Assembly: GCF_002608075.1 (NCBI RefSeq)
Contig: NZ_LAHA01000011.1
Coordinates: 1-64,000 of the forward strand
Direction of reading: 5' to 3'
Source: Nostoc linckia z4
GTDB taxonomy: Bacteria; Cyanobacteriota; Cyanobacteriia; Cyanobacteriales; Nostocaceae
DNA length: 64,000 bases
Below, piece after piece: positions 10,771 through 19,363 of the stretch. The notes under the pieces were generated by a model. The model made no database searches, had not been told where the DNA came from, and was given only the letters and a program-made list of their open reading frames with translations. Position 1 is the first letter of the stretch; every line of letters starts with the position of its first letter. A program made the translations under genes and the position numbers.

Positions 10771-11301
10771 ATGGCTTTTGTCCTGCCGCTAGTGATGTGG
10801 TGGGGATACAAAGAAGTACAAAACCTATTTGTACAGCCGCAAGCCGTTATAGTTTTGGGTGGTTCAACGAGACGTTTAGAGCGAGAAAAGTTTACCGCAG
10901 AATTTGTCCGTAAGCACCCAGACATCCCAATCTGGATTACAGGAGGTAGCCCAGCAAAGTATACACAACGGGTATTTAGCAAAGCTGGTGTCGATCCTAA
11001 ACGCTTACACTTGGACTATGAAGCAGTGGATACAGTTACCAATTTTACAACTTTGGTAGATGATTTGCAAGCTCGTGGTATCAAGAGTGTTTATTTGATT
11101 ACTTCTGACTTTCATATGCGTAGGGCTTGCGTCATCGGCGAAATTATTTTAGGTAGCCGTGGTATTTATTTAAAACCAGTGCCAGTTCCCTCAGAAAGTC
11201 CTCCTGAATCTATTGAAAAATCCATTCGAGATGGTGCAAGAGCCATACTTTGGTTAGCAACTGGTTACACTGGTGTCGATGCAGCTAAAAGGAAACAGTG
11301 A
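10771..11301 (+). CDS. YdcF/SanA-like (DUF218) membrane-anchored protein
   Basis: The reading frame is open from a TTG at 10654 (215 residues). I prefer the ATG at 10771 (176 residues), which begins directly with a membrane segment, MAFVLPLVMWWGYKEV. The DUF218 core follows: AVIVLGGSTRRLEREKF, WITGGSP, and SDFHMRRA. Family members such as SanA and ElyC affect envelope integrity and cell-wall lipid carriers; YdcF binds S-adenosylmethionine. The role here is unknown. It precedes guaB3 by 80 bases on the same strand. Confidence 0.8.
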   Translation: MAFVLPLVMWWGYKEVQNLFVQPQAVIVLGGSTRRLEREKFTAEFVRKHPDIPIWITGGSPAKYTQRVFSKAGVDPKRLHLDYEAVDTVTNFTTLVDDLQARGIKSVYLITSDFHMRRACVIGEIILGSRGIYLKPVPVPSESPPESIEKSIRDGARAILWLATGYTGVDAAKRKQ

Positions 11302-11381
11302 ATATAATTCGGGAAAAAAACGCCCCAACTTTCCCCACAATTTGATACCCTAGCTTAAACAGATTTGAGAAAAGTTAAAGC

Positions 11382-12545
11382 GTGGAAATTCAACTTGGGC
11401 GGGGAAAAACAGCTCGCAGAGCTTACGGAATAGATGAAATTGCTCTAGTCCCCGGTAACAGAACACTAGACCCCAGTTTGGCAGATACTAAATGGCGTAT
11501 TGGCAATATTGAGCGAGAAATCCCAATAATTGCTAGTGCAATGGATGGCGTAGTAGATGTTGGTATGGCTGTGCGTTTGTCGCAGTTAGGAGCATTAGGT
11601 GTCCTCAACTTAGAAGGCATTCAAACTCGCTATCCTGACCCAAACCCAATATTAGATCGTATTGCCTCCGTGGGGAAAGATGAATTCGTTACCCTGATGC
11701 AAGAACTCTATGCCGAACCAATAAAACCGGAATTAATAGAAAAACGTATTCAGGAAATTAAACAACAAGGTGGCATTGCTGCTGTGAGTGCAACTCCAGC
11801 CGGAGCCAGCAAATATGGAGAGGCAGTGGCAAAAGCTGGGGCAGATTTATTTTTTGTCCAGGCTACAGTGGTTTCTACAGCGCATTTGTCACCAGAGTCG
11901 TTAATACCACTTGATTTAGCAGAATTTTGTCGTTCAATGCCTATTCCCGTGGTGTTAGGGAATTGTGTAACTTACGAAGTAACTTTAAATTTGTTAAAAG
12001 CTGGAGCCGCTGGGGTACTAGTGGGAATTGGCCCTGGTGCGGCTTGTACATCTCGTGGAGTGTTGGGTGTGGGTGTGCCACAAGCCACTGCGATCGCTGA
12101 TTGTGCTGCGGCACGAGATGATTATTACAAGGAAACTGGTAACTATATCCCCGTCATTGCTGATGGTGGTTTAATCACCGGTGGCGACATTTGCAAATGT
12201 ATCGCCTGTGGTGCTGATGGTGTGATGATTGGCTCACCCTTTGCCAGAGCCGCCGAAGCCCCAGGACGAGGTTATCATTGGGGCATGGCAACTCCCAGCC
12301 CAGTTTTACCGCGTGGCACTCGCATTCGCGTTGCCACCACTGGCAGCCTAGAGCAAATACTCATTGGCCCAGCAGTACTAGATGATGGCACTCACAACCT
12401 TTTAGGAGCCTTAAAGACAAGCATGGGCACCTTAGGAGCGAAAAATATCAAAGAAATGCAGCAAGTAGAAGTTGTGATTGCTCCCTCCCTATTAACCGAA
12501 GGCAAAGTTTACCAAAAAGCTCAGCAATTAGGAATGGGGAAATAG
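11382..12545 (+). CDS. guaB3: GuaB3-family IMP dehydrogenase-related protein
   Basis: A 387-residue TIM-barrel protein of the IMP dehydrogenase/GMP reductase superfamily, lacking the CBS domain pair of true IMPDH. The GTG at 11382 starts MEIQLGRGKTARRAYGIDEI, the standard N-terminus of the cyanobacterial/actinobacterial GuaB3 group. The active-site loop is GPGAACTSRGVLG with its cysteine, followed by the IMP-site segment VIADGGLITGGDICK. Long thought a second IMPDH, this group is now generally regarded as a purine-nucleotide reductase-like branch; activity here is inference. The order guaB3 - yfr1 - trxA is conserved in many cyanobacteria. Confidence 0.9.
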   Translation: MEIQLGRGKTARRAYGIDEIALVPGNRTLDPSLADTKWRIGNIEREIPIIASAMDGVVDVGMAVRLSQLGALGVLNLEGIQTRYPDPNPILDRIASVGKDEFVTLMQELYAEPIKPELIEKRIQEIKQQGGIAAVSATPAGASKYGEAVAKAGADLFFVQATVVSTAHLSPESLIPLDLAEFCRSMPIPVVLGNCVTYEVTLNLLKAGAAGVLVGIGPGAACTSRGVLGVGVPQATAIADCAAARDDYYKETGNYIPVIADGGLITGGDICKCIACGADGVMIGSPFARAAEAPGRGYHWGMATPSPVLPRGTRIRVATTGSLEQILIGPAVLDDGTHNLLGALKTSMGTLGAKNIKEMQQVEVVIAPSLLTEGKVYQKAQQLGMGK

Positions 12546-12547
12546 GA

Positions 12548-12735
12548 TTGGGGCGTGGGGCATGGGGCGTGGGGCATGGGGAGATGGGGAGATGGGGAGA
12601 TGGGGAGATGGGGAGATGGGGAGATAAGGGAGTGTGAACAGGGGGAGAATAACTCCTAACTCCTAACTCCTAACTCCTAACCCCTAACTCCTAACTCCTA
12701 ACTCCTAACCCCTAACCCCTAACTCCTAATCCCCA
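12548..12735. repeat. Short tandem repeat tracts
   Basis: First a GGGGCATGGGGCGT tract, then about six copies of GATGGGGA, then about ten copies of the heptamer AACTCCT with CCC variants. These short tandemly repeated sequences are typical of heterocyst-forming cyanobacteria. They separate guaB3 from yfr1. Confidence 0.9.
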
Positions 12736-12799
12736 ACAAATTATTAAAGAAATTTTTCCAGGCCCCTAAACAATTCCTGGAAAAATCCTATCTGTCGCC

Positions 12800-12805
12800 T
12801 ACAAT
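12800..12805 (+). promoter_or_regulatory. Predicted -10 element of yfr1
   Basis: TACAAT lies 7-8 bases before the first base of the predicted Yfr1 RNA. No clear -35 box is seen. Inferred from spacing only. Confidence 0.55.
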
Positions 12806-12811
12806 AGAAAT

Positions 12812-12881
12812 AGCGGAGACGCATGTTTCCGTTCACTCCTCACACCACACTCCGCCCGGACTACTGTTCGGGCGGTTCCTT
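12812..12881 (+). ncRNA. yfr1: Yfr1 small regulatory RNA
   Basis: It matches the Yfr1 architecture. The 5' stem-loop is CGGAGAC-gcat-GTTTCCG (12814-12831). Next comes an unpaired spacer containing the invariant core ACTCCTCACAC (12835-12845). A 3' terminator hairpin CCGCCCG-loop-CGGGCGG (12852-12875) is followed by TTCCTT. Yfr1 is a conserved cyanobacterial sRNA that base-pairs through this core with mRNAs, for example porin-type targets in Prochlorococcus. Its place between guaB and trxA is the position known from other cyanobacteria. No protein is encoded here. Exact 5' end is inferred from the -10 element. Confidence 0.93.
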
Positions 12882-12999
12882 ATGTTTATGAATAAATTCT
12901 AAAGCTTCTTTGCAAATGTACATCCTCTACTCCGAAGCAATGTTTTTGCTATGGTAGAATTTTCACGAAGCTCAGATATATTTGGCGAAGGTTTTAGGC

Positions 13000-13323
13000 A
13001 TGTCAGCAGCCGCACAAGTTACAGATTCTACTTTTAAGCAAGAAGTTCTCGACAGCGATGTACCCGTTTTAGTTGACTTTTGGGCACCCTGGTGCGGACC
13101 ATGCCGTATGGTAGCTCCTGTTGTCGATGAAATCTCTGAACAGTACAAAGGTCAAATCAAAGTTGTCAAAGTCAACACGGATGAAAATCCTAATGTTGCT
13201 AGTCAGTACGGCATCCGCAGTATTCCAACATTAATGATTTTTAAGGGTGGACAAAAAGTGGATATGGTGGTTGGCGCTGTGCCTAAAACTACATTAGCTA
13301 CCACTCTTGAAAAGTATCTTTGA
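13000..13323 (+). CDS. trxA: Thioredoxin (m-type, TrxA)
   Basis: A 107-residue thioredoxin starting [17 protein letters not shown] at the ATG 13000; a start six codons earlier (12982) is less likely. The active site is [10 protein letters not shown] near residues 29-38, and the cis-proline lies in RSIPTLM. It reduces disulfides in Calvin-cycle and other enzymes, itself reduced by ferredoxin- or NADPH-thioredoxin reductase. It follows yfr1 and ends before a strong terminator hairpin. Confidence 0.97.
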   Translation: MSAAAQVTDSTFKQEVLDSDVPVLVDFWAPWCGPCRMVAPVVDEISEQYKGQIKVVKVNTDENPNVASQYGIRSIPTLMIFKGGQKVDMVVGAVPKTTLATTLEKYL

Positions 13324-13389
13324 AACTCAATTGGCAAAAAAATCCTCCTGAGTTATATATGTTGTTGTAACTTTAAGTTAATTTTTGCA

Positions 13390-13432
13390 AACAAGTTTGA
13401 AAGACTAAAATTCCTAGTCTTTCAAACTTGTT
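13390..13432 (+). terminator. trxA terminator
   Basis: A perfect 18-bp inverted repeat, AACAAGTTTGAAAGACTA, closes around a 7-base loop (AAATTCC) and is followed by TATATTTTT. It lies 67 bases after the trxA stop. Confidence 0.88.
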
Positions 13433-13509
13433 TATATTTTTAGGTAATTTAAGCATGTTTTAATATTTTCAGGAGTTTGCTAGTTGAAAAACAACACCCA
13501 AAAATGCTG

Positions 13510-13587
13510 GGTAAGGTCTGGGGAAAGGGAAGGGGTAAAGGGTAAGGGATTTAAAACCTTTCCCCTTTCTCCTTTACCCTTTACCCT
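13510..13587. repeat. GGGTAAAGG/CCTTTACCC inverted short repeats
   Basis: A purine-rich tract of GGGTAAAGG-like units followed by its complement (CCTTTCCCCTTT, CCCTTTACCC). It abuts the broken end of the marC fragment, which suggests that the rearrangement joint lies here. Confidence 0.75.
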
Positions 13588-13923
13588 TTAAAGAGCCAAG
13601 TCACGAAAGCGAACTGCTAGTGGAGTAATTGCGATATCCCGTCCTTCTTCAATAATCGGTCTACTTAATTCTCCTTGCAGCATTTGTAAAGCAATTAACA
13701 GTAACAATAGTCCTCCTGTTACTGGTAAAGAGCCGATACTGATTTCTAGATAATTCAAAATTATTTGTCCAGCAAAAGCAAACAACAAAAGAACTGCGAT
13801 CGCAACGATAATTGCTTTATCTATCACCTTATTTCTTTCTTCTGGCATCATGCCCTTGGTTAAAACTAAAACAATCGGTATATTGCCCAGAGCATCTGCC
13901 AAGACAGACACAGCAATAAATGT
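13588..13923 (-). pseudogene. MarC-family membrane protein, truncated at both ends
   Basis: About 107-112 residues corresponding to roughly the first half of a MarC protein (normally about 200). TFIAVSVLADALGNIPIVLV matches the conserved N-terminal ...DP-GNIP motif, but an in-frame TAG lies just upstream (13924-13926), so the first residues are missing. The C-terminus stops at DIAITPLAVRFRDLAL, where intact MarC continues PLA-P-LAGPG, and the DNA beyond is a simple repeat tract. Three to four hydrophobic segments remain. Function is probably lost; MarC proteins are of unknown function anyway. Confidence 0.75.
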
Positions 13924-14162
13924 CTAAACCAGAATCGAAATATCCACAACAGCTAGCTATTATTAAGGTTTGCTCACAAATTAATCGCAATCCTGGTGAG
14001 TTTGCCAGAAGCCAGAGGAGGATTAAAATAAGCGATGGGAATAATAAGTTTGTTCAAGAAAAGCAACAAGTCATCGATTTTTAATTAAGTTTCACAGATG
14101 CTGAAGTAGCGATATATTTTGATAATCTATTTTCCATAAATCAACTATTCGTTGTTGAATCT

Positions 14163-14975
14163 ATGAAGTCTTATTTAGCCGCCGCTATTCAATTAACCAG
14201 TGTGCCGGATCTGCAAAAAAATTTGGCACAGGCAGAAGAATTAATAGATCTTGCCGTGCGTCAAGGTGCTGAATTGGTAGGTTTACCAGAAAACTTTTCT
14301 TTTATGGGAGAAGAAAAAGACAGACTTGCCCAAGGAGATGCCATTGCTATTGAAAGTGAAAAATTCTTGAAAAAAATGGCTCAGCGTTTTCAAATTACCA
14401 TCTTGGGCGGCAGCTTTCCACTTCCGGTAGATAATACAGGCAAAGTCCACAATACTACTCTACTCATTGACCCAAGCGGCCAAGAACTTGCCCGCTACTA
14501 CAAAGTACACTTATTTGATGTGGATGTCCCCGACGGTAACACCTATCGCGAATCCAATACTGTTTTGGCTGGTAGGCAACTACCCCCAGTTTATTTTTCA
14601 GAAAAACTTGGTAATTTAGGACTTTCTATTTGTTATGATGTGCGCTTTCCAGAACTGTATCGTCATTTAGCAGATAAGGGAGCCGATGTGTTATTTGTTC
14701 CCGCTGCCTTCACCGCCTTCACTGGAAAAGACCATTGGCAAGTATTATTACAAGCAAGAGCCATCGAAAATACTGCTTACGTCATTGCTCCGGCTCAAAC
14801 AGGCAACAATTACAGCCGCCGCCAAACCCACGGACACGCCGTGATTATCGACCCTTGGGGAGTAATTTTAGCGGATGCTGGCGAAAAACCGGGAATTGCG
14901 ATCGCTGAAATCAAACCCACCAGACTTGAACAAGTCCGTCGTCAAATGCCCTCTTTGCAGCATCGGGTGTTTTAG
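14163..14975 (+). CDS. Nitrilase-superfamily carbon-nitrogen hydrolase (Nit/deaminated glutathione amidase-like)
   Basis: A 270-residue amidase with the Glu-Lys-Cys triad in context: LPENFSFMGEE (Glu about residue 44), YYKVHLFDVDVPDG (Lys about 119) and GLSICYDVRFPELYR (Cys about 159). The Nit branch removes amide groups from deaminated glutathione or alpha-keto acid amides (metabolite repair). It carries no signal peptide and is cytosolic. The distinction from other Nit-branch omega-amidases is not certain from reading alone. A hairpin at 15105-15133 follows. Confidence 0.88.
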   Translation: MKSYLAAAIQLTSVPDLQKNLAQAEELIDLAVRQGAELVGLPENFSFMGEEKDRLAQGDAIAIESEKFLKKMAQRFQITILGGSFPLPVDNTGKVHNTTLLIDPSGQELARYYKVHLFDVDVPDGNTYRESNTVLAGRQLPPVYFSEKLGNLGLSICYDVRFPELYRHLADKGADVLFVPAAFTAFTGKDHWQVLLQARAIENTAYVIAPAQTGNNYSRRQTHGHAVIIDPWGVILADAGEKPGIAIAEIKPTRLEQVRRQMPSLQHRVF

Positions 14976-15060
14976 GGGCAGGGGAGGCAGGGGCAGAGGG
15001 GCAGGGGAAAAGGTTAAAGGGTAAAGGGTAAAGGGATAAATTTAACCTTTCCCCCTTACC
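14976..15060. repeat. GGGGCAGG and GGGTAAAGG short repeats
   Basis: GGGGCAGGGGAGGCAGGGGC followed by GGGTAAA units and their complement (CCTTTCCCCCTTACCCC). A low-complexity intergenic tract. Confidence 0.8.
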
Positions 15061-15104
15061 CCTTTCCCAATGCCCAATGCCCAATTTTCATGAATCAAAC
15101 AAAA

Positions 15105-15133
15105 AAACTGGGTGAGCTTAATGCACCCAGTTT
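15105..15133. terminator. Bidirectional terminator between nitrilase gene and fba
   Basis: AAACTGGGTG pairs with CACCCAGTTT across a 9-base loop. The flanks are A-rich on one side and ATTTATTT on the other, so it can end transcripts from both convergent genes. Confidence 0.8.
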
Positions 15134-15285
15134 ATTTATTTCAATATTAAAATTCTCATTTTTTTAGGAGCATAGAAATACTTTTGCCCCTATTTATGAA
15201 TGAAAGAAATTGAGAATTAGGAAGATTCTAGTAAATGGCTATCTTAACCCAGTCCCTAGTCCCCAATCCCCAGTTTCTTTAATTA

Positions 15286-16365
15286 TTAAACTTTGGCAGC
15301 TGCTTTGGCGATCGCTTTAAGTTCACCCTTGGCATACTTAGTTGCAAAATCATCCAGAGAAATCTGCTTAATCTTGCTAGCATTACCAGCTGTGCCAAAT
15401 TGCTCATAGCGTTCGGCACAAACTTTTTGCATGTATTTGATAGAAGGCTTGAGGAAGTGACGGGGGTCAAATTCCTTAGGAGCTTTAGCCAAAGCTTCGC
15501 GCACAGCGGCGGTAATTGCCAAACGGTTGTCGGTGTCGATGTTCACTTTACGAACGCCGCTCTTGATACCTTTTTGGATTTCTTCTACAGGTACACCGTA
15601 GGTTTCAGGAATAGCACCACCGTACTCATTAATCAAAGCGATTAAATCTTCGGGTACGGAAGAAGAACCGTGCATTACTAGGTGAGTGTTAGGCAGACGA
15701 CGGTGAATTTCTTCAATGCGGCTGATTGCTAAGATTTCTCCAGTCGGCTTGCGGGTAAACTTGTAAGCACCGTGGCTAGTGCCGATGGCAACTGCCAAAG
15801 CATCTACTTGGGTTTGCTCTACGAAGTCAACAGCTTGGTCGGGGTCGGTTAGCAGTTGGGAGTGGTCGAGTGTACCCTCAAAACCATGACCATCTTCAGC
15901 TTCACCAGCACCAGTTTCTAGAGAACCCAAGCAACCGAGTTCGCCTTCGACGCTGACGCCCAAAGAATGCGCTACATTTACAACTTCGCGAGTCACATTG
16001 ACGTTGTATTCATAGCTAGCAGGGGTCTTGGCATCAGCTTCCAAAGAACCATCCATCATCACGCTGGTGAAGTTGTTCTTAATTGCTGAGTAGCAGGTAG
16101 AAGGAGCATTCCCATGATCTTGGTGCATGACGATGGGAATTTGGGGATAGGTTTCTACCGCTGCCAAAATCAGGTGACGCAGGAAGTTTTCTCCAGCATA
16201 AGCACGAGCGCCACGAGAAGCTTGCAAAATCACGGGGCTATCTGTATCTACAGCAGCCTTCAGGATCGCTTGAATCTGTTCCAAATTGTTAACGTTGAAA
16301 GCTGGGATGCCGTAACCGTTCTCAGCCGCGTGATCCAACAGCAGCCGCAATGGTACAAGCGCCAT
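15286..16365 (-). CDS. fbaA: Class II fructose-bisphosphate aldolase, Calvin-cycle subtype
   Basis: A 359-residue zinc aldolase (often named cbbA or fda) that condenses dihydroxyacetone phosphate with glyceraldehyde 3-phosphate (and erythrose 4-phosphate) in the Calvin cycle and gluconeogenesis. It starts [20 protein letters not shown] at 16365 behind a perfect AGGAGG site. Motifs seen: [10 protein letters not shown] with zinc-binding histidine, [32 protein letters not shown], and [11 protein letters not shown]. It is convergent with the nitrilase gene. Confidence 0.97.
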   Translation of the reverse strand: MALVPLRLLLDHAAENGYGIPAFNVNNLEQIQAILKAAVDTDSPVILQASRGARAYAGENFLRHLILAAVETYPQIPIVMHQDHGNAPSTCYSAIKNNFTSVMMDGSLEADAKTPASYEYNVNVTREVVNVAHSLGVSVEGELGCLGSLETGAGEAEDGHGFEGTLDHSQLLTDPDQAVDFVEQTQVDALAVAIGTSHGAYKFTRKPTGEILAISRIEEIHRRLPNTHLVMHGSSSVPEDLIALINEYGGAIPETYGVPVEEIQKGIKSGVRKVNIDTDNRLAITAAVREALAKAPKEFDPRHFLKPSIKYMQKVCAERYEQFGTAGNASKIKQISLDDFATKYAKGELKAIAKAAAKV

Positions 16366-16603
16366 AGATAGTCCTCCTAATGTGGTTGTCAGCTAGTCGG
16401 TGTGAGAGAAGCGTAATAATCACGCTAAATCTTAAGAGTTTTTTCAACTTATAGGAAATTATAACTAGTGTTGTGTGCTTATGTTGAAAAAGTTTAAGTT
16501 AAAGTTACTGTCAATATGGTCTATGGTGCTGTAGAGTCAGCTACTCCCAAAGTCAAGGCTTTTGTAGCCGTGTATGCTAAATCATCGAGTAAAGGCGATC
16601 GCT

Positions 16604-17296
16604 TCAGTCTAAATCTACTAATTGCTGTACAAATTCTGCGTGTTCGGGAGATTGCAAGCCTGTTTGTAAAATAGTTAACACAGACTGCATATTCCCTGCT
16701 AACAACTCTGCAACCGCTAACCACAACCCTGGAAAAACCCGACTTCGCAAAATTCCACTGCTATCAGTGGCTAACTCTAGATACTCACCCTGTTCCAAAT
16801 AAAACCAACTCAATTTTTCATCGAGTACTTGCCAAACGATGTATTCTTTGACTCCATTGCGGCGATAGGCTTGTTTTTTGGCATGGAGGTCGATGGCAAC
16901 GCTACTGGCAGCAATTTCGACAATTAGCTCTGGTGCGCCTTCAATATAATCATCTTCACTCAGCTTTGCTTGACCACCTGCTTTTGGGTCGATCAGGAGA
17001 ACTGCGTCTGGTTGAGGTTCGTTATCTAAGTCTAGGCGCACTGTGGGTTCAACTCCCAAAGCTACACCAGGTGTAGCTGCTTCGTAAGTAAATAACCAAC
17101 CAATAATCCAACCATGTGGTTGACCGTGACTTCTAAAACGCAAAGCAGCAGGCATAATATAGACAATTCCCTCTATCAATTCCGCTTTTTTCAAGTTAGG
17201 CGTGGCGTTGTAGCGCCGCTCGAATTCATAACGTGTGAGTTTGTCGCCATTTTCCAACAAGGGAATTGTCCAATGCTGTGGAGGTGTTTTTACCAT
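16604..17296 (-). CDS. Uma2-family (DUF820) putative endonuclease
   Basis: A 230-residue protein with the Uma2 restriction-endonuclease-like core: RYNATPNLKKAELIEGIVYI, PDAVLLID with the acidic catalytic residue, ELIVEIAASS (the E-x-K-like strand, with alanine where others carry lysine) and the RRNGVKEYIVW segment. These genes are present in dozens of copies per cyanobacterial genome, with unproven function. The 238-bp gap to the fba start holds only promoter-like sequence. Confidence 0.85.
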   Translation of the reverse strand: MVKTPPQHWTIPLLENGDKLTRYEFERRYNATPNLKKAELIEGIVYIMPAALRFRSHGQPHGWIIGWLFTYEAATPGVALGVEPTVRLDLDNEPQPDAVLLIDPKAGGQAKLSEDDYIEGAPELIVEIAASSVAIDLHAKKQAYRRNGVKEYIVWQVLDEKLSWFYLEQGEYLELATDSSGILRSRVFPGLWLAVAELLAGNMQSVLTILQTGLQSPEHAEFVQQLVDLD

Positions 17297-17455
17297 AACG
17301 ATGGTATTTTGGTTGAGCCTATGCCCATCTTACCGAACTAGGGAAATTGATGGTAAGTGTTTTGTAGTAACTAAAGCGATCGCCAAGGTCAATTTTGGAA
17401 TTTTTCGAGTTCAAAGCTTGTTTTGCTGAATTTGAATCAAGCTATCAAACAAACT

Positions 17456-19054
17456 TTAAGCACGAGAACCGTTTCTTAACATACTTTGTAACCATTTTAG
17501 AGCGTTTTTAACTTCTCCGTGGGCAGGGTAAAGCAACTGCTGACTCAGGGCGTTTCGATAAGCTTCGATAGCGCCTAATTCGTCTTTCAATTGCTCTAAG
17601 GCTCTTGCTTGCCAATAAAAAGCCGTAGCTGGATCGAATTCCATTATTTTTTGGGCTTGCAGGCAAGTTTCTTGCCAATACCGCCGACTGACGGCATTAT
17701 TTCCTAACACTCGATAACTCTCCCCAAGCCAAACTAGTCCAGGTAGAGATTGTAGATAAGCTCCTTTTTCTGGTAAAAACTGCCATCCTTGTACTAACGC
17801 CTCTACCGCTTCTTGGTGTTTTCCAGCCAACGCCAAAACTCGTCCATAACAAAACCAAGCATCAGGTAATTGGGGTTGAAGTTGCGTTGCTCTAGCACAG
17901 ACACTACACCCCCACTCAATTTCTTTGAAGCTTTCCACCAGCACTCGCCCTGCTGTAGCCCAAGCACTCCAGCGTTCGGGAAAACGCCGCAGCATCTCTT
18001 CTGCTAAGGGATACAGTTCATTTAATTTCCCCGCAGCAGGCAAAATATCGCACAACCCTCGATAGATTTCACAATCATTGGGATACAAATGATAAGCCTT
18101 CAAAATCGCCTCGGCAGCTGGTTTGTTTTCGCCTGTGTCGGCCAAACACCGCCCATAATAATACCAACCAGTAGGATTATTGGGGTGCTTCTCAGTAAAT
18201 TGTGCTAATACTGCTACCCCTTGTACCCAATCTCCTCGAAATATGTGATAATACGCTAAAAGTTTGTGGAATTCGGGTGCATTTGGCGCTTGTTGCAAAG
18301 CAGAACCGATCATATTTTTTGTCTGTTTGCCTTGTTCGCCTAATACCAATCTCATGCGACAACGCTCCTCCAACTGTCGTTGAAGTACTTGGAAATCATC
18401 AGGAGCTAACTCTATAACTTTGCTCAATTTTTGCCCAGCTGCTTGAACGTTCCCCAATGCTATTAAGGCGTCATAGCTGAGAATCAAAGCAATGATATCA
18501 TCTGGATCGATGGACAACACTGCATCAAAGGCTTGCAAAGCTGCAACAGTATTTTCCATTGCCATATGTACCTGTCCTAAAGCAAGCCAGTGAACTACTT
18601 TGTCAGGCTCCAAGAAAGCAGCAGATTCAAGAGCTTTAATTGCCTTTTGGTTGTTACCTTTGCAAGCTTCAATCAATCCACTTATGTGCTGCCGATTTGC
18701 TTCATGATGCGACAAGGGCAACATGTTTTCATAAACTTCTATAGCCTCTGTCTGTCGTCCTATGAGATGCAAGATTTTTGCTAGTTGTAGCCGCGCGTCA
18801 AGCAATTGGGGTTGCCGTTCAATCACTTGCTGATATTCCTCAATAGCTTGCTCCCATCGGCCCATTGCATAAAACAACTTAGCTAATTCGAGGCGTTTTT
18901 TCCATCCTTGGGGATACTGCTGCATGTACTTACTTAATGTTTTGAGTTTCTGAGCTTGTTTAATTGGTTTTTCATCTAAGAGTAAGCAAGCATTCATCTC
19001 CACCACAGAGGATTGGGAGAACTGTGCCAAGAGTGTGGCAAGGTTTTTAGACAT
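17456..19054 (-). CDS. Tetratricopeptide-repeat protein
   Basis: 532 residues composed almost wholly of TPR-like helix pairs, for example AIEEYQQVIERQPQLLDARL, AIEVYENMLPL, and ALQAFDAVLSIDPDDIIALI. There is no signal peptide, membrane segment or catalytic domain. Such solenoids scaffold protein complexes; the partner is unknown. It starts at ATG 19054 and lies downstream of the small ORF at 19118-19363 on the same strand, with a 63-base gap. Confidence 0.85.
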   Translation of the reverse strand: MSKNLATLLAQFSQSSVVEMNACLLLDEKPIKQAQKLKTLSKYMQQYPQGWKKRLELAKLFYAMGRWEQAIEEYQQVIERQPQLLDARLQLAKILHLIGRQTEAIEVYENMLPLSHHEANRQHISGLIEACKGNNQKAIKALESAAFLEPDKVVHWLALGQVHMAMENTVAALQAFDAVLSIDPDDIIALILSYDALIALGNVQAAGQKLSKVIELAPDDFQVLQRQLEERCRMRLVLGEQGKQTKNMIGSALQQAPNAPEFHKLLAYYHIFRGDWVQGVAVLAQFTEKHPNNPTGWYYYGRCLADTGENKPAAEAILKAYHLYPNDCEIYRGLCDILPAAGKLNELYPLAEEMLRRFPERWSAWATAGRVLVESFKEIEWGCSVCARATQLQPQLPDAWFCYGRVLALAGKHQEAVEALVQGWQFLPEKGAYLQSLPGLVWLGESYRVLGNNAVSRRYWQETCLQAQKIMEFDPATAFYWQARALEQLKDELGAIEAYRNALSQQLLYPAHGEVKNALKWLQSMLRNGSRA

Positions 19055-19117
19055 ATAGCGGTTACTTTATAATTAATTTCATCAACAATATTTGGGGTTG
19101 CGATCGCTACTTCCCAT

Positions 19118-19363
19118 TCAGATGTCACTGTTCGATGGCATCATTAACATTGCCTCCCATCCACTGAAGACAGCGATTGATAATCTTGATATTGTTGCCA
19201 CAAGTGCCAAATTTCTGTATGTACCTAGGCATAGCCCATCGTAGATATCACATTGGGGCGCTTGCCTAACACTTTCGGCATTGAAGTTACAGCTCATCAA
19301 CCCATTGGGCATATCAAAGCCGTCCTCATTTAACTCTTGGAAGCTTTTAGAAGTATTTTTCAT
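19118..19363 (-). CDS. Small unknown protein (81 residues)
   Basis: It begins MKNTSKSFQELNEDGFDMPN and ends GWEAMLMMPSNSDI. I do not recognise it. The acidic first 20 residues followed by a cysteine-containing middle (two in NAP-like spacing, plus one) could suggest a leader/core peptide, but no modifying enzyme is adjacent; the next gene encodes TPRs. The ribosome site is weak. It may be a real co-transcribed small gene or a chance frame. Confidence 0.4.
   Translation of the reverse strand: MKNTSKSFQELNEDGFDMPNGLMSCNFNAESVRQAPQCDIYDGLCLGTYRNLALVATISRLSIAVFSGWEAMLMMPSNSDI

Noticed and set aside
12652-12735. CRISPR-like array
   Set aside because: Units are 7 bases with no spacers; it is a simple tandem repeat. 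No cas genes are in the window.
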